From Isoetes taiwanensis (lineage: Eukaryota; Streptophyta; Lycopodiopsida; Isoetales; Isoetaceae): a stretch of DNA of 64,000 bases. Shown one piece after another: positions 34,831-45,062 of the stretch. Both the position numbers and the translations under genes were made by a program. Every line of letters starts with the position of its first letter. The stretch's first letter is position 1. Under the pieces are notes generated by a model that was given only the letters and a program-made list of their open reading frames with translations, did not search any database and was not told where the DNA came from. The stretch covers positions 1-64,000 of the forward strand of contig JAJEKV010000284.1 in NCBI GenBank assembly GCA_021234155.1. The letters run 5' to 3'.

Positions 34831-34990
34831 GTTTGAGGATGCAATTTCGGTAGTTGCTATTGCAAAAGAAAGTCTGGAGCCTAGTTTAACGGCCCTAAAG
34901 CTGCTTCTTGAACAAGTACGAGGAGTTATTGTGCAGCTCGAGGCAAAAAGCAGGAAGCCGAAAGTTTTGGAGCATGCCGTTTTGCTCTGA
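34831..34990 (+). pseudogene. Short exon-like frame, unrecognised
   Basis: After a TTGCTAG acceptor, 53 codons (FEDAISVVAIAKESLEPSLT, then LKLLLEQVRGVIVQLEAKSR) run to TGA at 34988-34990. They form an amphipathic helix pattern faintly like an RPW8-type helical domain, but this is not secure. It lies inside the CACTA-like element and may be a captured gene piece. Confidence 0.3.
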
Positions 34991-35690
34991 TACAAAGGTC
35001 ACAGGGTATTTCACTACGAAAAAAGCAAGGATCAGCTATATTTGTAGATTTCAGAAGTGGATTTATGCCCGGTCTATGTTTTAATTTTATTGCTTTGTCA
35101 GGGGATTTTTATTAGCTAGAACCAGTGAAAATCCTGCTATGTACTTTTTACAGGCAAGCTTGGCCTTGGCTTCTTTCGAGCAAACATAACCAGGCTTGCA
35201 AAAACTGGAGTTATTGCACCTAACAGAGTTGGCAATGTCATGTAATTTGGCCGAGTCAACAAATGTCCTACTTCAATGTTCGTACATTTTAATGAATTAA
35301 GGTTGCTTGGAGATGCGCGCCTCTCGGCTAGTGTACTAAAAGACTTGGCCGCCTAAATGCATCACGTTCAAACCATGAAATTTGTGATTCTGCCACAAGT
35401 TGGAAGGAAGTTGCTTTCAGTTCCATGCATTGATACCAATTTGTAATATAATATACCTGCCAGAAAATCAATGACCATGGGCCTCATGCGGTGGTTTCTT
35501 CCATAACAGGATGAGTCTATCGATGTGTTCACAAGAGTGTACGACCTGCAATTCGTAGGTAGTTAAACTGTAGCCAAGGTTCTGAATCCTGGTTCCTAAA
35601 TCCAAACATGTTGTGTTGTAGAGGATGAGCGAAGCCAAAGTGTGGTCCTTTGAAGCTGGTGTGGTGGGTGTACACCCTATCTAAGTTGGA
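34991..35690. other. Region without recognisable genes
   Basis: No supported frame. It contains a 12-bp palindrome GGGTGTACACCC near 35666. Confidence 0.45.
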
Positions 35691-35691
35691 A

Positions 35692-36153
35692 TATAACAAT
35701 CAACACACAACTACCATTAACATTATTAACACAAACCATTACATTTAACACATTTTAATTAAAATCCCTCTTAAACCCCCTTTGGTCTGGGTGCATATTC
35801 ACACGGGGGGTTACTCCGGGCAACGAGAGCTGTCGGATGGGCATATTTGCACTTTATTCCAAGATCTGGACCGTACATAGCGATCCTCGTTTGTGGGGTA
35901 TGCATGTACAAGTTTTTGTATACTATATATTAAAGTTTACAAAATACTATAAGGTTTTAGAGAATGTACTTAATGGTGTTAATTTTGTACATGTATTGTA
36001 AATATATTTTTGGAGCTCTCGTTGCCCTACGTAACCCCCCGTGTGAATATGCACCCAAACCAAAGGGGGTTTAAGGGGGATTTTAATTAAAATGTGTTAA
36101 ATGCAATGGTTTGTGTTAATAATGTTAATGGTAGTTGTGTGTTGATTGTTATA
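35692..36153. mobile_element. Inverted-repeat MITE, about 460 bp
   Basis: It begins TATAACAATCAACACAC and ends with its complement; the arms are about 140 bp each (35692 to about 35835 and about 36010 to 36153) and nearly complementary, including TAAACCCCCTTTGG and GGTGCATATTCACACGG. The unique centre is about 175 bp. A TA duplication is possible at the ends, which would fit a Tc1/mariner-type MITE, but this is not certain. Confidence 0.8.
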
Positions 36154-36260
36154 TTAAAAAAAAATTTGGGCCCTTCGGGCCCTAACTAAACCAAACATAG
36201 GTAAACTTTATGGGCCTAAATATTAATTATTAAAAAGCACAATAACATCAAGATAAACAA

Positions 36261-36761
36261 ATTATTTCCGCAAAGCATTCATAAGCATATGGCATATGTA
36301 AAACAAACTTAATTCCGCAAAGAGGGAGCATCAATACAAAAGAAATGGCAATCATAACCAGCATTGGCATCCAATATCTAGCATTAAAACAAGATATGAT
36401 TTAAAATCATCCCCGAGCTGCCAAGATTGCAAATTCTTCTCTGGAAAAACCACATTATGGCAATGTCATCAATTGCATCATATAATTGCATCATATAATT
36501 CATCTGGCAGAATTATTTCCGCAAAGCATTCATAAGCATATGGCATATGTAAAATAAACTTAATTCCGCAAAGAGGGAGCATCAATACAAAAGAAATGGC
36601 AATCATAACCAGCATTGGCATCCAATATCTAGTATTAAAACAAGATATGATTTAAAATCATCCCCGAGCTGCCAAGATTGCAAATTCTTCTCTGGAAAAA
36701 CCACATTATGGCAATGTCATCAATTGCATCATATAATTGCATCATATAATTCATCTGGCAG
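36261..36761. repeat. Tandem duplication, period 251 bp
   Basis: Two nearly identical copies start ATTATTTCCGCAAAGC at 36261 and 36512 and end CATCTGGCAG. The few differences point to a recent duplication. No coding frame. Confidence 0.9.
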
Positions 36762-36782
36762 CTTTATGGTGCAAATGCTATC

Positions 36783-37090
36783 TTATAAATGTTCCCAAAA
36801 TGGCAGTTTCAAGTTCTGGCTCTGTTCAACCATCATAGATCCCTTTTGTGAGGTGGGACATTGATGGAAGAATAAGGATATACGGTGTGGACGCCAATCA
36901 TCTGCAAGTGTATAATGCAAGAATTGTAGGGATGGTTCATGCCCAGCACTAGCACCAGAACCATATGCCCTCTCCACGGCTGCGAGAACTGCAAAAACTC
37001 CAATACTTGATTGCTCCATGAAACATTTCTCTTTAATGTTAAGAATACAAACTCCAATACTTGATTGCAATCAAAAGATTTAAGTATGAT
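36783..37090 (-). other. Minus frame of unknown nature
   Basis: An open minus frame contains VERAYGSGASAGHEPSLQF and LHYTLADDWRPHRI. A 20-bp phrase, ACTCCAATACTTGATTGC, occurs twice. I do not recognise it; it could be a captured exon. Confidence 0.25.
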
Positions 37091-37243
37091 AGTACCACAA
37101 TTGAATGAGTTATCAGATTGGACGAGTTCATTTCTTCAAATACAAGAGTGAGATCTGTTTAAAAACCTGTTGCGGCCATAGGAGCACGTTTGCCAGATCC
37201 ATATTCTTCTGCGCTGTTCAGCCTGCAACACTGGCGAAATCAT

Positions 37244-37567
37244 TGGGTGAAAGCATGTTAGGGTGTCCCTTAAAAAGTATTATTTAGTGACTAAAAAAGT
37301 ACCTAAAAAGGTACCCAGGACTGGGTACTGGGTACCTGTGTAATATGTCAATAAAAGGTACATTTTAGAACTTTTATATATATTTTGGGCTTAGATAGCA
37401 TTATATTTATCTTACCTTTAAATATTAACACGTCCTTGACTTTTATTTTGGACTTTTGTACTAGTTTTAATGAAAAGAAAAATGAGAAAGTACCCAGTTC
37501 TGAAGTACCTAGTGTATGTACTTTTGCAGGTTCCAAAAGTGGTACACCCTAACATGCTTTTACCCCA
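37244..37567. mobile_element. Short TIR element (MITE), about 320 bp
   Basis: The left end TGGGTGAAAGCATGTTAGGG and the right end, its near complement CCCTAACATGCTTTTACCCC, form inverted repeats of about 22 bp around an AT-rich centre with several GGTAC motifs. The target duplication is not clear and no coding capacity is seen. Confidence 0.65.
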
Positions 37568-37744
37568 TTACAAGCAGCAGAACGAATTCCAAAATCAAAC
37601 CCATCCATTATTTGCACTGTCGGGGCTCCAGAAATATTCTTCCCAGCAGGTTTTGATCGCCAGAAGCCGCAGATCCGCCATAGCCACATCTTAGAGATTT
37701 GCCGATTTGGGTACTGCAGAAAGCAATCAGAATTCCACAGTATT

Positions 37745-38510
37745 AGGTTGCCTGTCTGCTATTTTATTTGCCAACCGGAACAAAGCAGACAGTACAAAGG
37801 CTGCCAAGATTGAGCAGAAATCTTAATGGCTTCAGAATGATGAAGCATGCACACAGAGTAAAAAATGGATTACATTAGTAGCGTCGTGACCATGGGGGTT
37901 GTATATACTTCCAGTACTTGTAGCTCCATGCATCAGATCCCCATATTCGTTGATTTACCACCCATGCACACCGGGGGGTTCCCGTAAAGAAGCCTCAACC
38001 CTTACAGTTTCCATGCTAACCTGAGCGAATCGGACTACACCATGAATTTGTGGACCTTTAAATTCAGCAACAGCTGCCGAGATTATGAAATCTGAAATAG
38101 CGCTTGATGAGGATAATAAAGCACATTGATGAATTGAACTTCCACAGAAAATGATGCGTTGAAACGAAGTTAAACGGGGAAGGCAAACAATTACCAGTTC
38201 GCTATAGCATGGCAAGGGTACTAGGGACCCCAGTCTTTAGCTAAATATTACAGGCTTCTCATTTTGGATGGCATCTTTCATGTGACACTAATTACCGTCT
38301 GATTCTTGTGTTTCTGTAATGTATGTGAGAGAAAGTAGAAAGAAATAAACGTTTATCGAGATGCTATGAATTTTATCCACAAACATTAGATTGCCAATGC
38401 GCTATTTTATTTGCCAACCCGGAACAAAGCAGTAAAGTACAAAGGCTACGCCAAGATTGAGCAGAAATCTTAATGGCTTGAATGATGAAGCATGCATACA
38501 GCGTACACAT
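37745..38510. repeat. Pair of about 115-bp direct repeats
   Basis: About 37748-37860 and 38390-38503 share CTATTTTATTTGCCAAC, GGAACAAAGCAG, AGATTGAGCAGAAATCTTAA and GATGAAGCATGCA with small indels. They flank the CCS exon fragment. Confidence 0.75.
37875..38115 (-). pseudogene. CCS: Copper chaperone for superoxide dismutase (CCS), exon fragment
   Basis: The minus strand reads FIISAAVAEFKGPQIHGVVR, FAQVSMETVRVEASL, PGVHGW, a stop at 37955-37957, then INEYGDLMHGATSTGSIYNP. These match the SOD-like domain II of plant CCS, which loads copper into Cu/Zn superoxide dismutase in plastid and cytosol. The stop and the lack of the heavy-metal-binding domain and the C-terminal CXC part nearby show a fragment. 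It lies deep inside the CACTA-like element, so capture is likely. Confidence 0.8.
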
Positions 38511-38515
38511 TTTGC

Positions 38516-40380
38516 TGAGAAAACAAGCTAAACCCACCTCCCCTTTTCCTGCCGCATGCCTTTGCCAGGAGTCCTCTCTCCAAAACCAGCTTTTAGATAG
38601 TCTTCCGGAACAGTGATCAAATATGCTGTCGGAATAGAAGTGGAAGCCGAGTCTCGATGCAAAATTTATCGTTTTAGCTTTGTGGGCTGAGGGTTTCCCC
38701 TACGATTTGAATCAAAGCACAGTGTTAAAAGTACTCCCAAAAATCCGCCATAACCATGGAAGCCCAAAGCTCGGCTGCCGAAATAGCTCCAGATTTGAAG
38801 CTTGGAATCCAGCAATCCCAAAGCACGAGTTGCTCTTTCCTACACAAACCCTAAAGCCCTAAAGTTTTTTAGCCCTAAACACAGCCTCGCAAATCAACGG
38901 TTAAAAATTGATGCACTCTAGAAATATTATTTAGTATGCACACCTGAATACAACAACAAAATCATAGAAAAACCACATAGAAAAGCGTATAAAATATCAA
39001 AAGTTAACCCCCTGTTATAATGCTACATATTCAAGTTCAGAAGTCATGAAGAAAGAAATAGTGGATTTGCAGATGTTAGAACAGGGCTTTCGACATTACC
39101 TATCTCTCTAACATTCCGCGCATGAAAACTCGAGAATTCCCACTGCTCTCTGGCTTCTACGGCTTTTTGCGTGGGAAGTCCTCTATCTTGAATCTCATCT
39201 GTCCCCTTCATCGCATGCTCAAATCGGGCCCTTGTTCTAGTATAAACGAAGCATATTCCGTTCTCACCTCCACTAGACCTAGGGTTGGCCCTTCGGGCAA
39301 CCCAAAACAAAAACCCTTAATTCTAGCTTGGCAAAATCATGGGAAACAGATGTTGTAATTCAACGGCCGAGATGGTCCTAGATGAACGGCCTGGATTTCG
39401 ATCCAGGCTTTCTCATCCGATTGGTTGGGCTTAAACGGTTTCATTTCCCGCCTGCCCTGTATCCCGCTTGGTCGCTTTGGTATGTCTATGGCTTTGGCGA
39501 TGACGATGGCTTCAGCGCTTTGGTATGGTATGGCTATGGCGATGGCTCCAGCGATCCACGACTCCAGCAATGGCGATGGCGATGGCGCATGTACCATCTT
39601 CTGAAGCTTAGCAGTAAACAGCGGCTAGAAAATGGTATTAGCAAATCTGGTGGAGGGTGACAAAGACTTGTGGGTTCAGAAGCTATTGACTTTGGGAGCC
39701 TGAGAAACAGCCCAGAACCAGAACCTCTGTTTTTTACTCCAAGTTTAAACCGGCCATATCATACTTTGAATTCAAGCTTCAGGATTGCTTGCGAGTTGGG
39801 CTCTGCTCCGGCACTATTAAACTGGAAGAAGAAGGAAACCCATCTGACCATTTTTATTCTGGTCTTTTGGAGCTCAGAGGGGCTGGCATTTGCGAGTTCC
39901 GGCAGAAATGAACAGGCAAAAGGTTCACGTGAATGCCAACGCAGGGTGGAAATAGTGTATTTAGGTCCGGGTCTGCGGGCTATGTCTGAACCCAAGTGCA
40001 GTTTTATCCGCTCAATTATTTTCATCCATATGGCCGTGCACACTACCACAGTATCACGAGCACACCCTTTGCACCTCCATAGCTTTCCAGGCCTCATCCT
40101 TTCTCGCAAACACAAAGAATGACACCATTCGATCCCGGTTCTTTGTAATGCAGTAAGCTCCGGCTGCCAAATCGTCACCAAATCTGTTCTGTACAGCAAA
40201 TATTTGTGCGGTGAAGCTTCTGAAGCTTAGCAGTGCACAGAGGCCAGGAAATGGTCTTAGCAAATCCGGTCTGGCTTCACATCTATCTCTGGAATATGGT
40301 GAAGTATGAAGACGCTGATCTCCTTTCCTCTTTCCCTTTTATTTTTCCTTCAGATTAATCACTGATTGTTTTATTTAAAT
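38516..40380. other. Gene-flank-like DNA without recognised protein
   Basis: At 39360-39450 it has the same promoter-like motifs as 34475-34570. A GCGATGG-rich stretch lies at 39495-39590. Overlapping open frames on both strands at 39670-40199 have no motif I know. Confidence 0.4.
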
Positions 40381-40383
40381 AGG

Positions 40384-41262
40384 GACATCCATGGGGTGAA
40401 GCATTGTGATTCATTGTGGCAACGGCATTCTGCTTGCAGAAAGCTCATGAGCAAATGATCATCTACGGTAAGCCTACCATGCTGCTACCATTTCACTGAT
40501 CTCTTTTCCTTAACATTTTCATCTTTCTTTGCAGAGAAGCATATAAGGCCATAGATCTATGGCTGCTTGCAGCTGTAATCTGGTTGGAAATGTTCCTACG
40601 TAAGGCATTACAGCATTGAAATGGATCATCAAATGCTGCCCGGAGCTACCACATTGCTTGATTCACAAGCTTTCTAGACATCTTAAGGTAATAACACTCT
40701 GATATCTATATATTATATTTGGAGGATAAAGTTGTGGCGTTTCTGGTCAATTACCCTGTTATGCAGGTTAGAATCAGTCCTTCAGAGCATATTTGTACCT
40801 CACGATCAGATTAAGAAGTGCAATTAAAGAAGGTACTTTAACAACATCATTTCTGTTAGTATTTGACAAAGACTCATGTTCAATACTTCTTTGTATTAAA
40901 TGTCCTGAGTTTTGAGTTCTTATGTTAAATCCCTCTATGTTTATGCTTCTGTTTGAGCTTGCTTGTAAATTACAAGGTTATTTTTCTTTTCTCTATGTGC
41001 AACTAAGGTTGTGAACATAAAACATCTCTAGGTTGCAAATGCCTGCTTCTTTCTACATTTCATTAACTTTGTCTTATCTATCTTTTCTCTGCAGGTTGCT
41101 GATAAATTAGTGTTGAAAGAGGGGTTTATCTTGGACATTCCCCATAATGTTGTCAAAGAAAGGATTGACAGAAAGGAGCCAGGCATCAACCAGAGTAAGA
41201 AAAGGATTGATAAAGCTTCTAAAGTTGAGCTAGTATGGCTCAGAAAATTTGTTCTTTATAAA
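40384..41262 (+). pseudogene. Series of exon-like pieces of an unknown gene
   Basis: Splice-like borders recur: a piece ending CTACG|GTAAGC near 40468, one from TTTGCAG near 40535, ALKWIIKCCPELPHCLIHKL near 40612-40690 followed by a GGTAATA donor, a piece from TATGCAG near 40768, and a clean 56-codon exon 41095-41262 (VADKLVLKEGFILDIPHNVV, then VELVWLRKFVLYK). I cannot name the family. The array begins 450 bp on, so this is probably another captured gene portion. Confidence 0.4.
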
Positions 41263-41709
41263 GTAAGGATATATAGTGCCTATTTTTATTAACTAGGTTT
41301 ACCATAACATTCTGTTTAGGTGGAAATACTCTAGAGTTGGATTAATAGGAATACTTGATAAACATTTGAGGGTGCTAGAGATGAATGAACATCTTTTTAA
41401 CTGTAGGCCAGAATTTTTTTTTTTAAATTTCGCTAGCTTGTATTGCATACTATCTAAGATTGTTATATCGTTGCTTGAATGGATTTATTTTGACAGTATT
41501 TGTTTGTCAATGACACCAATTAAGCCCAGATTCTACTACGTCGTCCATTGTTATAGGGACGAATCAGGGAACTACGAGTGTCTAATTAATATCATTGCTG
41601 GGATTCAATCGCAGTCTGAAGCCTGGATGGAAGTTCTCGATGTGGAGTGAGATATCACAAAAATTACAAGAGGGGGATCTTGCCAAGGTGACATTGGCAA
41701 TTTTGGGTG

Positions 41710-44700
41710 ACATGGCACCTAGGCTCAAAACATGCCACCTAGGCCCAAATATGCCACATAGGCTCCAACATGCCAAGGTGGCTCAGCCATGCCACGTGGG
41801 CTCCAACATGCCAATACGGCTCAAACACGCCACCTAGGCTCCAACATGCCAAGGTGGCTCAAACATGCCACCTAGGCTCCAACATGTCAAGGTGGCTCAA
41901 ACATGCCAAGGTGAGCCACCTAGAACATGCCACCCTGGCATGTTTGAGCCACCTTGGCATATTTGGAGCCTAGGTGGCATGTTGGAGCCTGCGTGGCATG
42001 TTTGAGCACCTTGGCATGTTGGAGCCTAGGTGGCATGTTTGAGCCACTTTGGCATGTTGGAACCTAGGTGGTATATTGGAGCCCACGTAGCATGTTTGAG
42101 CCACCTTGGCATGTTTGAGCCTATGTTGCATGTTGGAGCCTAGGTGGCATGTTGAAGCCTAGGTGGCTTGCTTGAGCATAGGTGGCATGTTGGAGCCTGC
42201 GTGGCATGTTTGAGCCACCTTGGCATGTTAGAGTCTAGGTGTCACGTTGGAGCCTAGGTGGCATATTGGAGCCCATGTGGCATGTTTTAGCCACCTTGGC
42301 ATGTTGGAGCCTAGGTGGCATGTTGGAGCCCACGTGGCATGTTTGAGCCACCTTGGCATGTTTGAGCCCAGATGACATGTTGGAGGTTAGGTGGCATGTT
42401 TGAGCCAACTTTGGCATGTTGGAGCCTAGATGGCATGTTGGAGCCCACGTGGCATGTTTGAGCCACCTTGGCATGTTGGAGCCTAGGTGGCATGTTGGAG
42501 CCTTGGTGGTATGTTGGAGCCTAGGTGGCATGTTTGAGCCACCTTGGCATGTTGGAGCCTAGGTGGCATGTTTTAGCACCTTGGCATGTTTGAGCCACTT
42601 TGGCATGTTGGAACCTAGGTGGCATGTTGGAGCACATGTGGCATGTTTGAGCCACCTTGGCATGTTTGACCGTAGGTGGCATATTGAAGCCTAGGTGGCA
42701 TGTTTGAGCCACCTTGGCATGTTGGAGCCCAAGTGACATGTTGGAGCCCACGTGCCATTTTTGAGCCACCTTGGCATGTTTGAGCCACCTTGTCATGTTT
42801 AAGCCACCTTGGCACGTTGGAGCCTAGGTGGCATGTTGGAGCCTAGTTAGCATGTTTGAGCCACCTTGGCATGTTGGAGCCTAGGTGGCTTGTTTGAGCC
42901 ACCTTGGCATGTTTGAGTCTAGGGGGCATGTTGGAGCCTAGATGGCATGTTGGTGTATTGGAGCCTAGGTGGCATGTTGGAGCCCACGTGGCATGTTTGA
43001 GCCACCTTGGCATGTTGGAGCCTGCGTGGCATGTTTGAGCCACCTTGGCATGTTTGAGTCTAGATGGCATGTTGGAGCCTAGATGGCATGTTGGAGCCCA
43101 CGTGGCATGTTGGAGCCTAGGTGGCATGTTTGAGCCACCTTGGTGTGTTGGAGTCTAGGTGGCATGTTGGAGCCCACGTGGGATATTTGAGCTACCTTGG
43201 CATGTTGGAGCTTAGGTGGCATGTTGGAGCCCGCATGGCATGTTTGAGCCACCTTGGCATGCTTGAATCTAGGTGGCATGTTGGAGCCTACATTGCATGT
43301 TTTACACCTTGGCATGTTTGAACCAACTTGGCATGTTTGAGCCTATGTGGCATGTTGGAGCCTAGGTGGGACATTTGAGCCACCTTGGCATGTTGGAGCC
43401 TAGGTGGCATGTTGTGAGCCACCTTGGCTTGTTGGATGTTGGAGCCTACGTGGCATGTTTGAGCGTAGGTGGCATGTTGGATCCGAGGTGACATGTTTGA
43501 GCCACCTTAGCATGTTGGAGCCTAGGTGTCATGTTGGAGCACACGTGGCATGTTGGAGCCCACGTGGCATGTTTGGGCCACATTGGCATGTTGGAGCCTA
43601 GGTGGCATGTTGGATCCCATGTGGCATGATTAAGCCATCTTGGTATGTTTGGGCCACCTTGGCATGTTGGAGACTAGTTGACATGTTGAAGCCCACGTGT
43701 CATGTTTGAGGTGATATGTTGGATCCTAGGTGACATGTTTGAGCCACCTTAGCATGTTGGAGCCTAGGTGTCATGTTGGAGCATACGTGGCATGTTGGAG
43801 CCCACGTGGCATGTTTGGGCCATATTGGCATGTTGGAGCCTAGGTGGCATGTTGGATCCCATGTGGCATGATTAAGCCACCTTGGCATGTTTGAGCCACC
43901 TTGGCATGTTGGAGACTAGTTGACATGTTGAAGCCCACGTGCCATGTTTGAGCCACCTTGGCATGTTGGAGCCTAGGTGGCCTTGGAGCCTACATGGCAT
44001 GTTTGAGCCACCTTGGCATGTTTAAACCTAGGTGGCATGTTGGAGCCTAGGTGGCATGTTTGATCCACCTTGGCATGTTCGAGTCTAGGTGGCATGTTGG
44101 AGCCTAGGTGACATGTTTGAGCCACCTTGGTGTGTTGGAGCCTAGGTGGCATGTTGGAGCCTTTGTGGCATGTTTGAGCCACCTTGGCCTGTATGAGTCT
44201 AAGTGGCATGTTGGAGCCTAGATGGCATGTTGGACCCACGTGGCATGTTTGAGCCACTTTGGCATATTTGAACCACCTTGGCATGTTTGAGCCTAGGTGG
44301 CTTGGAGCCTATGTGGCACGTTTGAGCCACCTTGGCATGTTGGAGCCTAGGGTGGTATGTTGTGAGCCACCTTGGCATGTTGGAGCCCGCGTGGCATATT
44401 TGTGCTACCTTGGCATGTTTGAGCCTAGGTGGCATGTTGGAGCCTAGGTGACATGTTTGAGCCACCTTGGCATGTTGGAGCCTAGGTGGCATGTTGGAGC
44501 CCATGTGGCATGTCTGAGCCACTTTGGCATGTTGGAGCCTAGGTGGCATGTTGGAGCCCACGTGGCATGTTTGAGCAACCTTGGCATGTTTGAGCCACCT
44601 TGGCATGTTTGAGCCACCTTGGCATGTTGGAGCCCGCGATGGCATCTTTGAGCCACCTTGGCATGTTTGAGTCTAGGTGGCATGTTGGAGCCCGCAAGTC

Positions 44701-45062
44701 TAGGTGGCATGTTGGAGCCCGCATGGCATGTCTTAGCCACCTTGGCATGTTTGAGCCTAGGTGGCACATTTGAGCCACCTTGGAATGTTGGAGCCTAGGT
44801 GGCATGTTGTGAGCCACCTTGGCTTGTTGTAGCCTAGGTGGCATGTTGGAGCCTACGTGGCATATTTAAGCTATATCATGTTGGAGCGTAAGCCTAGGTG
44901 ACATGTTTGAGCCACCTTAGCATGTTAGAGCCTAGCTGGCATGTTGGAGCCCACGTGGCATGTTTGAGCCACCTTGGCATGTTGCAGCCTAAGTGGCATA
45001 TTGGATCTCACGTGGCATGTTTGAGCCACCTTGGCATGTTGGAGCCCACGTGGCATGTTAGA
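41710..45062 (-). repeat. Right 19-bp minisatellite array with an orientation switch
   Basis: About 3.35 kb, roughly 175 units of the same family as 24014-26735. From 41710 to about 41925 units run in plus orientation; at about 41925-41940 the array flips and remains minus up to 45062. Unit variants and their mixing are as in the left array. Confidence 0.95.

Noticed and set aside
34831-34990. RPW8-type resistance-protein domain
   Set aside because: Only a loose helical resemblance over about 50 residues; no NB-ARC or other NLR motif nearby, so kept as an unrecognised exon.
39670-40199. Overlapping open frames on both strands
   Set aside because: Neither shows a known motif; both may arise by chance in less AT-rich DNA.
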